From: Gonium pectorale
Taxonomy: Eukaryota; Chlorophyta; Chlorophyceae; Chlamydomonadales; Volvocaceae
Length of the DNA: 40,018 bases
Direction: 5' to 3'
NCBI GenBank assembly: GCA_001584585.1
Contig: LSYV01000006.1
Location: 2,164,491 to 2,204,508, forward strand
A program made the translations under genes and the position numbers. Shown here in pieces: positions 1-10,238 of the stretch; positions within the stretch are counted from its first letter, which is position 1, and each line of letters opens with the position of its first letter. The notes below the pieces were generated by a model, which saw only the letters and a program-made list of their open reading frames with translations, was not told where the DNA came from and searched no databases.

Positions 1-1260
1 GAATTCTTCTCTGGGGTGACCCTATGCAATGCCGTCGTGATGGGTTGCGCTTAGTCTCAGGGGTTTGTGCCGGTCCGCCATACATGCGGGCGGATCCGGC
101 GTTTCCCATGTTGCAAGAGTACCTTAGCCGGTTGGAGGAAAGGAGATCAGGGAGGAGCATGCTGAGCCGGTAGCGGTGGCACCACGCACCGGCCGCAGCG
201 TCAATCCTTATGGATGGAGCCTGGTGGAGGACGAGGAGAGGAGGTGGTGTGGAGTGGTGTGGTGTTAAGGGGGGCCAACTAATCAAGGTGGAGGCAGGAG
301 GCGATCGGGAGTGGGGGAGGCGGGGGCGGCGGCTTGGGAGGAGGGGGCCCCAAAACGCCAACACAGGGGAAAGGCGTGCCACCCGAGCAGTCATACAGTG
401 TGCGGCCAAAATGCCTAGCGTTAGGGGGCGCGGTGGACAGGGGGAACGGGAACGGGAACGTGGGGACGCGGGGAACGGGAACGAGGGGGGACGATGCACA
501 ACATTCCCCAAGGGGCCAAGACGCGAGGGCGGGTTGTGGGGGCACAGGTACCTCGGGGGAGGGCGTCAATCATACTCCAAGGGCCCACGGCAGGGCAGCA
601 GGGCCTGGGAGCGCGGGAAACATGAGGGGGGGGGTGTTGCAGCGCCCATACTGATCCAAGGGCCCAAGACGGGGCAGGAATCGCGGGGTGGGGATCCATC
701 ATAACGAAAGGGTCTAGGTGGGGAAAGAGCGCGGCCAGGGGAAAGAGCCCAAGGGAAGGGGGTGGGGTGGGGTGGGGTACAGCGTCCTTTGTCACTCAAG
801 AGCCAGGGGTGGGGCCCGGGGCACGGTTGAGGGATTTCGTTGGACGGCGGGGGGTGGGGCCACAGGAGGGGCGGGGACAAGGGGCGGAGTACGAGGGCTG
901 GGGAAACTCGGCAGCAGGGCGTCCATCTATCGCAGTACCAGGGTGCAGCATAGGGACTCGCCTTGCTAAAATTGAGCGGCACCGCCAAAGGCGGTCCCTT
1001 GTTTTGAAGAGTTGGGGAACAGAGCCCAGATTCCAAGGAATTTGCAGAATGCGCCAAGCAGAAGGCCTGGCAGCCCTGTACAAGGCGACAGACAGCGGGG
1101 GGGCAACGCCGACGAAGTCAGGAAGTCAGGGAACCCAATACACGAAACCGACGAGGAGCGGTACGCCGACCCACAAAGAACTGCATGCAATGCAAAACGT
1201 GAAAGAGTATGCGTGCGGCGTGTACCGCGCGAGCGAGTGGTATAGTACGGTACAGGTAAA
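1..1260. repeat. G-rich low-complexity DNA with degenerate repeats
   Basis: The plus strand is strongly purine/G-rich from about 200 to 960. Around 430-490 it has a short run of GGGAAC-like units. From about 495 to 770 there are diverged copies of a unit carrying CCAAGGG(C)CCAAGACG (near 510, 577, 657 and 740), spaced roughly 70-90 bases apart. The open frames here are explained by the biased composition and have no recognisable domain. I see no gene. The first 35 bases nearly match 18874-18908, which lies inside intron 3 of Hint gene B. Confidence 0.6.
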
Positions 1261-3786
1261 TGGTGTTGGAGGGCGCCCACGCCGGAGGTGGCGTCTGCCG
1301 GGCAGCGTACGTGTGCGTGACGGAGGGTGTGCTTCCGGAGCAGCTGGACTCTGATGGTACCCCAACTGGCCGCCCCAGTCCGCCGCGGGCGTGCTCGCAA
1401 CGCGCGCCCTGGTCCACAGCATCCATCGTTTTCATCCTGCACGGGACGGCGGCTGACGGTGGATGACGGCGGCTGACTGGGCTTTCTGAGCGGGGGCGGT
1501 GGGCCGGTGGCGCGCTGTCAATGCAGAACCAGCCAGCCCCTCAGCAGCAGCAGCATGCCACGTAGTAAAAAGGAAACGCTGCAATTGGGGAGCCGCACCA
1601 CACCACACCTCTACGGACATATGCACCCCAAGGCGCGATGTTTCCAGCAGGGCGGGCGGGCGGGACAGGAAAAGGCAAGCGAGCGAGGCAAACGCACCCA
1701 ACCCCCGGTCCTGGACGGGACAGCTTACCAGGTCATCGCTGATACTACGTTGTTACCTCGCTCGAATGGTCGTGGGCGGTCTTCGCGAGATAGCCGACTT
1801 TACACCGGTCCATGGCGAGCAGCTTTTACCAGACCCGAGTGCGCCCGACCCGCCCACCCAAAACGACGAACGTCGATAAGCAGACCTGTAAGGATGGACG
1901 TCGAAGCTTCGGTCAGCCCGCCGTCATTGCAAGGAGCGGTGAAGACATGTCCACATGTGGATGCGAGCAGAGGCACTCCCTCCCATGAAGTCAAGCGCCG
2001 ATGGACCGGTGGATAGGGGACGGCGTCGTAGGCATGTGCAGCTGAAGTGCGTAAACAATGCTCGTGTACGGCAGCGGTGCCTACAGAGGGGCAACGGGAG
2101 AGGCGGGCGGGGCGAACATACATTGCAGAGAAAAGACCATTTCATGTATGTAAAGCAACCCTTCATCATCGTTGCTGCCGCTGCTCTTCGGCACGACGGG
2201 CGCACTGTTGCCGCTCTCCGGCGCGCGGGCGCGGCCACGCGTCACAGTGTGCGCTGTTGCGGAAAACGGACAGCTCAAAGCAGGAGTGAGTTACCTCAAT
2301 CGATATACATACGCTGGAAGGCGCGACGCTGGGTGTGCACGCTCCAGCAGTCCCCTCTGCGCTCGCTGCTCCTTCACCTACTGCTCCACAGAGCTCGCCC
2401 GTCTGTGCCCTGTCTGAGCTCGGTCAACACGGGCGAGCTCTGCAGCTCTGTGCACGGGAGGCAAGCTACGCGTTCCACCGGGTGCACGCGAAATGCCGAT
2501 AGGCCGGTTCCGCGGACACGAGCTCGACCTGTTGGCTTGTTACAAACTGGGTCGTGCGCTCGCGCCGGTTCTCAGACCGTGCGCCCACGTACGACCCTCT
2601 ACAGGACATACGCCAAGGTAGATCAACATACCGGCACACTACCAATGGCGCACATACGCCGGAGTCACCAGTGGCCGCCGGAAACAAGCTTCAGACACAA
2701 GTAACAAAGGAATATGTTGTGAGGCCATAAGCAGCAAGCCCTTCGAGAATCACCAGCAACATATGAAACGGACCTGACTAGGAGGCAGCCACGCAACAAC
2801 CGCCGCAGAGTATCACTACGGTAGCCATCAATATTTGTCTCGCCGTACAAACGCCACCCAGACATGAGCTGCCTGGCGCGACACACAACCCGTAGCGCAA
2901 CCGCCCGAAACCTTAAGGGACGCAATTCCGTGCCCGCCTGTGCCACAACACGTAACCTCACCGGCAAAGCCAAACGAACGACGGGGCAAAGTGTGGAATG
3001 GAACCAGAGGAGAGGACGGCAGGTCATTGAAGTGCGTCTCGAATCTGCGTGGTCGCCCGGTGTCGCCGCCTGCGGGTGCTGCGAGTGCGGGCCCACGGGT
3101 CGAGGATTGCCGGTACGCAAGGGCTATGCCTGCCCAGCGCGCCCTCCGGCCTCGCCGTTTCGCACGTAGGGGTACCCAGCCCAGCAGCGGACCATCCAGG
3201 TAAGATGAAAAGCACTTGCCGTGAACAAGCATGCTAGCAGCCACAGCGAATTCTCCAAGTGCCTATCCCACGGCTATGCGTGCATGTTTGCACGTGTGAC
3301 GCACGAGTGGGGCGGCTGTGTGCGAAAGGCAACACTTGCTTATTCACACCATGCAGGCGCCAAAGCACCCCTTGAGGTACCACTTTCGTGTGCCGTGCGA
3401 AAAGCAAAAGCACCACATATCGACTCGTATACGAAAGCATCAGTACTATCAGTGTGCCGATGGCGAGCCATGGCCTTATGCACGCAGAGGAAATTGCTAA
3501 ACAAGGTGTCGATACCAAGCATGGTCGGGCTATCTGTACAAGCATGTAACAGCCCTACGTCTGCTCATCGACTGTGAGGCAAGCGAAGGGTCAAAAGTAT
3601 CAGCATCTCGGCAGAGCTGCTACCAGCTCCAGCAACGGCAGCAGGCACACATGGCCGCCGATGCCCCGTTTCCCAAAACACAAGGACAGAGACATTAATA
3701 AACAAGAACTCATCGAGCACTCAGCCAGCCGTAATGCATTTGGCACCCACTGATGTGCGACACAGACTCGTGTACGATGTACGGCA
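1260..3786. other. Non-coding flank downstream of Hint gene A
   Basis: No gene is recognised here. The part from about 3050 to 3786 is almost identical to 15510-16244 and lies directly after the stop codons of the two minus-strand Hint genes, so it is probably their 3' UTR and flank. I see no TGTAA on the minus strand in the first 700 bases after the stop. The part from 1260 to 3050 is more diverged from its copy (13680-15440). It contains inverted pieces of the repeated motif described at 13690-15520, so it looks like a mosaic of old mobile-element fragments. Confidence 0.5.
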
Positions 3787-6700
3787 TCAGCGCAGTAGCC
3801 AACGCTTCCCAAGCAGTGCAAGGACCAGTGCCGGCGCCGACAGGCCGGCGACGATGAACGCATACCCGGACGGCTGCAGGCCCGTCTCCGCCCAGCGCAG
3901 ATCCTGCGCCAGCCACTCCAAGGCGGCCGGACCGACTGTGCAGTACAAGCCGTACACGGGCGTCAGGAAGGCCTCATATATGGTCGGGAGGTGGCGTACC
4001 AGCCAGGCGGGGGCGATCGAGTCCAGGAGCCAATCCGAGTGGGGCGAGGCCACCACGCCGTCAACGATTAGGTCGGCGCCCTGTGCAGGCCGGGGTGACG
4101 ACCGGGGGATGAGAAAACGGGTCTTGGGACGCAAGAAAGGTAGTGCGCAGGCCCGCGCGCGCACTTTCAACGCTGCCAACATGGGCAGTGGGTTGGTATG
4201 GGGCCGTGCAGAGCGGCTGGGGCATGCCCGCTTCAGGGTCGCGCGAAAAGACGAACACGTCCCCAGGACACGTCGGATGGGTGAGGAGGGTTGGGGGACC
4301 GCCCAGCCGAAACAGAACGGGGCGAGCCTGCAAGGCGCGATGTCACACTCACGCGGACGTAGGGGTTGAAGGCACCGCGCGCTAGGAGCACGTCCACTGA
4401 CGCCACAGTCGAGAGCGCGGGCGGTGAGCCGCTGTCGCCGTCGACCAAAAGGACATCGCCGACTCGCACGGCGCCGGCACGCCTGCAAGGCGGTCACAGG
4501 GAACAAATTACGCGCGGGCCCTGTGTGGGCATTTGACCGGCATGGCCTTCCACGCGTCAACGGCCCAACAGACCACGCACAGGAACCCGCACAGATGTAC
4601 ACCGCAGCAACCATGGAACAAGCCGGCGGCTTGTGTGACAGGTACTGACGCGGCGTGATCTGAGGACTAGAGGGCTAGGAATCCTGCCGAGCACCGACCT
4701 GTCGTGGATGACGGCGGCTCCCTCGGCCAGCTGCTCCGCCGTACAGCGGTCGACGCACACCGGGACGAAGTGCCCGGGCGTCGCCGCCAGGGTGCGACCT
4801 TCGGCCGTGGCGAGGTGCACATACGGCCAGGAGCCGCCCGCCTCACGGTGGCCGAACAGGTACACGGGCTTGTATGATACAGCGCCCGTGCGGCGGTCGT
4901 ACGAGCGCACACGGTCGCCGTACTGCAGCTCCTCCATCCGCACGGTGCCCCTGCCGTACACCTGTACGGTGGCGTCCCCCGGGAAGCAGAACACCTGCTC
5001 GCAGCCGCACATCTTACTCCGCGTGTAGCCGTCCTTGCACCTGTCGCAGCAGGTCCCGTATGCGCTCCACTCCGCGCAGTACTCCCGGCCGGCGATCTCG
5101 CTGTAGACCATGTTTCCCCTGTCCACGATGTTCGTTGCGGCTCTGATGATGGAGGGGAGGGCACGGATCAGGAGGGGCAGGAACAGCGAGCGGCGCCGCG
5201 AGGGAGCGCTGCTGTTGGCGCCGTCTTTAGCGTCCACAAACGTGTCGGCTGCGAGGGAGTCCTGGTGGTAATACGCATCGCAACTACCGCGACCCACGTC
5301 GCACAGAACGAGGTACGTCATAGCCTGGTCGATTTGGACGAGCGCCGAGATGCCCTCCGAGGCATCGCCGTTGCTGCACCCGTACTCCTCCCACACCGTC
5401 ACAGTGCTGACTTTGCTGCCGCCGCTGAAGGCGTTGGCCATGGGGCTGGAGACGAGGAAGGTGCTGAGGCCGTAGCGCAGCAGGTTGCAGGCCTCCTGCA
5501 CGGTCGAGATGCCAACGGTTCCGTAGTACGTGAGCCGGTCCAGCGAGTCGATGGCGGCCTCCTGCAGCCGCCGGCGGCCGCCCGCTGCTGTGGTGTTGCT
5601 GCTGGCGAGCTCGGTGAGGTTGGTGCGCTGACTGGCGGGCAGGACGGTGAGGGAGCTCACGTCGAGCATGGCGCCGCCGGTGATGGCGGGCAGGTTGTCT
5701 CGGGTGACCATCATCTGGTAGTTGGAGTTGAAGTTGGTGACCTGTACGGAATACGGGAGTACGGGAGTAGGGGTTCGGAGGACAGGACACATTACAGTGC
5801 GTTCCGAGCGCAGCGGGCGCGAGATAGCGGGTGTGTCGTGCGAGTATACGCATATCACGGCTCCCTCTTCCTCTGCAGATTCTCTTTTATCATTCAGGTT
5901 TGAAAGGTTCAATTCCTGCGTGAGGTAATTTACATCAACTCCGGCTCACGGAAACCCCCGCTGCCACACTGGGAACCGACGGATGCAGCACAACTCCCAC
6001 ACAAGTACGGGATGCGTACACGTGCGCAGGCGGCATGTATGCGACGTGCAAGGTGCAGCCACCTGCCTTGGTCTCCTGGTTCAGCTTGACGATGCCGTAG
6101 GTGATACCCGTCAGCGCCCCAATTAGTACGATGACCACCACGAAGAGCCCGATCGTGATGTACCTGGCACAACATGCCATGGCGTGGGGTGGGCAGGGCA
6201 TGGGGGTTCAGGCGGTAGGGCGGAGGGAGGGCGGAGGGAGGCGTACCCGTCGGGCGTACAGGAGCAAGGTGGCAGCCGTGCGCAAACGTTCACTCTCACG
6301 CACATACTCATTCGTCTCCACAACTCGACGGTTTCCTTACGGAGTGCAGCGTAGTATATGGAAACCGAGGTTTCCTGCGTTCCACGGGTGTACGGCTGTT
6401 GTATCTTAAGGGAGGTGTGAAGTCGGTGTAGGCTATTCTACAACTTAGCTTCGTAGGTGCTTGTCCTGGGGTTCTAGTGGCTTGAAGAGCTTCCGTATTA
6501 GGCGTCGGGATAACACCACCAAGGCGTTCCCGTGCGGTGAATAGAAACGCTTTCTCTGCTTGCAGGTACTTGGGCGGTTTTGAGCTGTGCGTGTGTATTT
6601 GGACCGGACTGGTCTTTGGCATGTCAGACGTTGCTGGTTGGCACGGGTTCAGATTGGCTTGTAACGGGAGTGGCAATGCTGGAAACCGCTTTTTGGCCTG

Positions 6701-8024
6701 TCGACCGTCGTGCCAGCACCCCTCGCGCCAGCACCACACACAAGGAAGTCCACGGACGGCACCTGGCGCATGGCTAATGTTGCTCATGTCCGTCGATAAG
6801 GTCATGTGCCCATGCCCGACCCGGTTCCGGCGCCATCTGAGTGCCGAGGCCCCCCTCCGTTCGTTTGTTTGCAGCACACCGGTAGAGCTTAAGCAGGGCC
6901 TGGTCCCGAGCCATCTCATCCATCACCGCCATGACTTCGGCCGCGTCGACAACACCTGTGCCGCAAGTCACGAGGACGCGCATTCTTTGTGAAGGGGAGC
7001 ACTGGCACGAGGCATGAAGGGGAGTGCAGGAACGACACAGGACGCGCGGACGCTCACGCACCGTCATTGTTGGCGTCGAGCTTTTCCAGCCTCTCGAACA
7101 AACGCCGGCTCATCGTCCTTGTCAGGCCTGCGGAGGAGGGAGCCGGGCGGCGGCAGGGTACGTTCGAGGGGCATGCGGGGCCGGATCGTTCCCAGCTGTG
7201 GGAATCGGGCCCGTGGTCGGGCCTATCATAGTCAGTCGCATCCACGTCACTTATAAGCGACAGCGAAAGCGGCCTTAGCCAACCCCACACCTTAGCCCAC
7301 CCGCCAGGGGACAAGCCCCCTGGCGCCGCCAGGGGCTTGTCCCCTGGCGGACAAGCCATCATCTTGTCCCACGCGCACGCATACGGAGCGAGGAGCCCCC
7401 GTCTGCACCGTATTAAGAGGTATATATAGGAATAGTGAACGAAGGCAGCTAGCATGGTCCGTAACGGGACTCCCCACCGTCTGGCTGGCATGCAACACCG
7501 ACCTCCCACCGCGTTTCCGGCTAGTTAGGTGCGTTTCATGATGTGGATGCTGGCAGGTAAAGGGAACGTCCATGGCAGGGAAGGGGTGGGCGCACTCCCT
7601 GAACGGGCCGAGATGGCGACCTCGGGCGCCTCGTGATCAGTGCATCCCGTTCCCTGTCCTGGATCAAAGCTCATATGTCGGAGTGAAGAGGCTTCCATAG
7701 CAAGGAACCCCGCGCCTTCAACTGGGATCATGCGACAAAGCAGACCCTTTACTCAATGCACGGGCCTTAGTCCCAATGGATATCTTTTCTACGGACTGTG
7801 TGAGTAGCGTCGCAGGGGTGAGGGGCCAAACCGCACTGAGCTCCGTTCCCCTTCTACCTACGAACCCTGCAAAGGCACATACCTATGCCGGAGCGCTTCT
7901 CGCCGATCCTGACAGTCAGCGACGAGGAATCTTTAAGGCCCGGTGAAGCCTGTGCCTCTTCGGCCCGCCCTGCGCTTGCCGCGCTGACCCCGCCATCGGA
8001 CGCGACAGCGCCAGCTTGTGCCAT
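3787..8024 (-). CDS. Hint gene A: EF-hand / signal-anchor / Hint autoprocessing membrane protein
   Basis: Seven exons join in phase: 8024-7883, 7127-7062, 6955-6880, 6163-about 6046, 5741-4699, 4482-4353 and 4080-3787, giving about 622 residues. Residues 65-76 (DANNDGVVDAAE) form a perfect EF-hand loop, split by an intron after Asp69. Residues 97-120 are a hydrophobic signal-anchor helix. The ectodomain has NLT/NTT glycosylation sites, then a Cys-rich stretch. The Hint domain starts at Cys386 (CFPGDATV) and carries the TPGH motif (Thr455, His458), two GD(R/V)-type strands and VDGVVAS. A C-terminal hydrophobic segment covers about 596-622. Hint domains of Hedgehog and inteins cleave their own chain at this Cys through a thioester. 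The conserved Cys late in Hedgehog Hint domains is absent here (SPHS). The end of exon 4 is unsure: CAC|GTCGCA is used, and 6022 is an alternative. The function of the released parts is unknown; processing is inferred. Confidence 0.82.
5857..5896. mobile_element. Short insertion in intron 4 of Hint gene A
   Basis: Gene A reads catatca, then about 38 extra bases containing CTCCCTCTTCCTCTGCAG, then attcaggtttgaaa. Gene B joins catatca directly to ggtttgaaa at 18330-18345. The insert resembles the repeated CTCCCTGTTTCTCTGCAG motif at 14312 and its inverted copy near 15500. The repeated ATCA/ATTCA on the two sides may be a target-site duplication. Confidence 0.45.
7301..7370. repeat. Long near-perfect palindrome in intron 1 of Hint gene A
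   Basis: Arms of about 24-25 bases (starting CCGCCAGGGGACAAGCCCC) face each other across 7301-7350 with one extra C, and the right arm overlaps a second small hairpin (GGACAAG at 7349-7355, CTTGTCC at 7363-7369). The matching place in gene B has an unrelated hairpin (GTGCGTCC at 19555-19562, GGACGCAC at 19573-19580). The insert is therefore specific to copy A. Confidence 0.75.
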
Positions 8025-10238
8025 TTCCTGCAAAGAAAGTAAGTGCAATATGTATATTATGACAATTTCAGCGCGCCGTGGCTTGATTGCGGAGTGTTGC
8101 GCACTTGCGATTTGACTTGCCTAAGCGCGCTGACAAGAACACGCGTTCACCAATACGCTGCAAAAGAAACTGTGCTGGATTATTAAGACGACGCGGCGTA
8201 TAAGGAGGAGGTCAACCGCTCAATCGTACTCATATCCTCCGTGCTCTGAGATTTGCGGGACGCCGGGACCGACTGACTAAAAGGGCAGGGTTTTGTGATC
8301 GGCGTCCTCACGGCTGTCTGTCCGTATCCTTGTGCCTGGGGCGGGCAGGTCCGGGCCGGCATGCGCGCGACGTGTGTCGCAACGTAGGTATCGCTGGCTC
8401 GCAAGAAAGATGAAGCCTCTTATGCAGTAGCGTAAACGGAGGGATCTGAGTGATACTGCCGTGCTTACCTGGCCACGGGGCCGTACACCGGGGGAGCAGG
8501 CGTATGCGCGGTATGATGGAAGGCCCCAAGCAACACAGGCAGGGGATTGAGGAATGGTTGGCTCCGTGCCTCGGTTGCCGTGGTACCCAACGATCACCAC
8601 CGTTTACTTGCTGGAGGGGAGCTGGAGGCCTCCTGGCGTTACCGAGAGAGGTCCCAAAGGGTGGGTTTGCCATACAACGGCCTCTGCCTGAATAATTGCC
8701 CGCATCCGCGCGGCCAGTACATGCTCAACCGAGTGGCGCCTCCTCACTGCTTACATACATCGCACAGTTTTCTCTTTTTTCACACCCCTGCCGCTGACCC
8801 TGCTGTCCGTGTCGCATCTATCAAATCCCAGCGCCTGCGCGCAGTTCACCCATGGCCGCGTGCAACCGGGGTACGCTGCGGATGGACGTGCTGCTGCTGG
8901 CGCCCGGGGCCGACCCGCTGGCGGACATGGGCGTGCTCGCCAGGCCAGGCGGGGCGTCGGTGGATGGCCGCCGTCTTCAAGGGCGCCGGCGCAGGCGCCG
9001 GCGTCGCTGCTGCAGGACAGCTGCCTAGGGTGCGTCGCGGAGGGGAACGGACAGGGCTGGGAGGTGCTTAATGAGCGGCTCTTGCCGGCCGCCTCCTGGC
9101 TGCGGACGTGAGCGGGTGGCTCCGGATGCCTGTATTCTCCTCCCCACGCGGACAGTGGTGCTAAGCGGTGCGGCTTTGTGAGGACTCGAGGCGTGGCCGC
9201 AGCCCTGCCCAACTGCGCATACGGCAAGTCCCCGGTGTTATCGCGCATGTTTCAAAGAGAGAGCTGTGGAGCCGCCCCACCGGATATGCACACCCGAATG
9301 CGCGACGTTTGCAGGAGGGCAACTTGGCACAAGACTACAGGTTACCGGTTACACGTCCGTCAAAGCCGGGGATGAAATGCAAGTGGTGGTGGGGTTAAAT
9401 GGTCATGATTGCCGTCTCTACCCCGCTTCAGCGCCTGGGGGGCCGAAGTACGGCGTGCCTGGTGTCCCAGACAGCCTGGAAATAGGCTGCCACCTCGAGG
9501 AAGGGTACAGAGCGGGAGGGGCAAGCGGCACCCCTCCCAAGGCCGAAGACAGCCACTTTGACCCGGCCCCATTCCAGCACACCGACCGCCGCCCAAACCA
9601 AACACCGGCGGCCCGCACACGAAGAGGAGGAGTCCTGCACCGGATGACCACAAAAGAGGAACACGGTAACGACAAACCCAGGAGAGAGAGTAGGCACGCA
9701 ACGACAGGAAATACACAGACAATGATGACAGAAGGGGTACAGGGAGCGAGCCCCCCCCCCTTTAAAATAAGCCACAAACTTCGTCTCCTAGTTCCAACTG
9801 CCAGATCAGGCGACCTACTGCAACGGCCCCAAAAGGACAACAGGACAACTAACAAAACAACTAACAAACCAGGGGCGCACTGTACGTCCACAATCTCCAT
9901 CGCCGCCAACCACAACCACGCCCACAACACCTCCGAACCCAGCGGGCATCCTGTAACTGCGCGCGTTGCCCGCGGGCAACCACTCTGCCTCCCGCCTGCT
10001 GCGGCAAATCAAACGCCCTCTGGAGCTGCATGGCCGCCTCTGCCAGAGTCGCTACCAAGAGCCTGTTCAAGAACCAGGAAGTTTCCAGCACAGAAGCCGG
10101 TAACAACGACTGCCACATACGGCAAAGTAACTGTTCACGTGCGCAGGTTCGCCCTCACCCATGACGTTCGCACATGTACTGGGTATCACCTGCCTGCCTG
10201 CATGGAGCCGTGCTACAGACTGTCACCAGCGCGCCTGA
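8025..10238. other. Intergenic region; 5' flank of Hint gene A and 3' flank of F-box/ankyrin gene
   Basis: From 8028 to about 8690 the sequence still matches the 5' flank of gene B. Blocks such as CATCTTTCTTGCGAGCCAGC and GGATACGGACAGACAGCC (minus strand) are conserved with indels that do not keep a frame, so this is more likely promoter or 5' UTR than coding. From 9250 to 10238 the minus strand is downstream of the F-box/ankyrin gene; a TGTAA on the minus strand at 9353-9349 is a possible poly(A) signal. A long open frame on the plus strand here has no domain and biased composition. Confidence 0.45.
8852..9028 (+). pseudogene. Possible Sec24-like trunk fragment
   Basis: A 58-residue frame starting at an ATG contains RMDVLLLAPGADPLADMGVL, followed by AR and a Gly-rich turn. 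This recalls the vWA/trunk strand of Sec23/Sec24 proteins, where a hydrophobic strand, an acidic D-L-A turn and a Gly-Gly pair occur in that order. After about 35 residues it degrades into Arg repeats and a stop. No flanking exons were found. It may be a decayed fragment or chance. Confidence 0.2.

Larger units (their letters stand above)
1260..8690. repeat. Segmental duplication, copy A
   Basis: This block is repeated in direct orientation at about 13680-20870. Matches can be followed by eye: 1320-1400 with 13918-14010, 2460-2600 with 14845-14980, 3050-4480 with 15510-16950 (almost base for base), the Hint coding exons, 7885-8030 with 20115-20260, and 8280-8400 with 20590-20710. The match is a mosaic: coding exons and the 3' flank are nearly identical, while introns and the outer ends carry many indels. 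Borders are approximate. Confidence 0.85.

Noticed and set aside
279..1354. Several overlapping frames on both strands
   Set aside because: They come from G-rich repetitive DNA, are full of Gly/Arg/Pro, and have no recognisable domain.
1955..2704. 249-codon plus-strand frame shared in part with 14510-15142
   Set aside because: The two copies differ by frame-breaking indels, so the conservation comes from duplication, not coding.
3221..3577. Small plus-strand frame identical in both duplication copies (15679-16035)
   Set aside because: The whole region is identical at the DNA level and frames are open on both strands, so identity is not evidence of coding. The region fits the 3' UTR of the Hint genes.
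6164..6201. ATG upstream of the membrane helix of Hint gene A as the start codon, and its loss in gene B as a disabling mutation
   Set aside because: Both copies share an acceptor (TGCCAG) right before the helix exon, and the upstream EF-hand exon joins it in phase 2 in both. The ATG and the five-base deletion lie in the intron.
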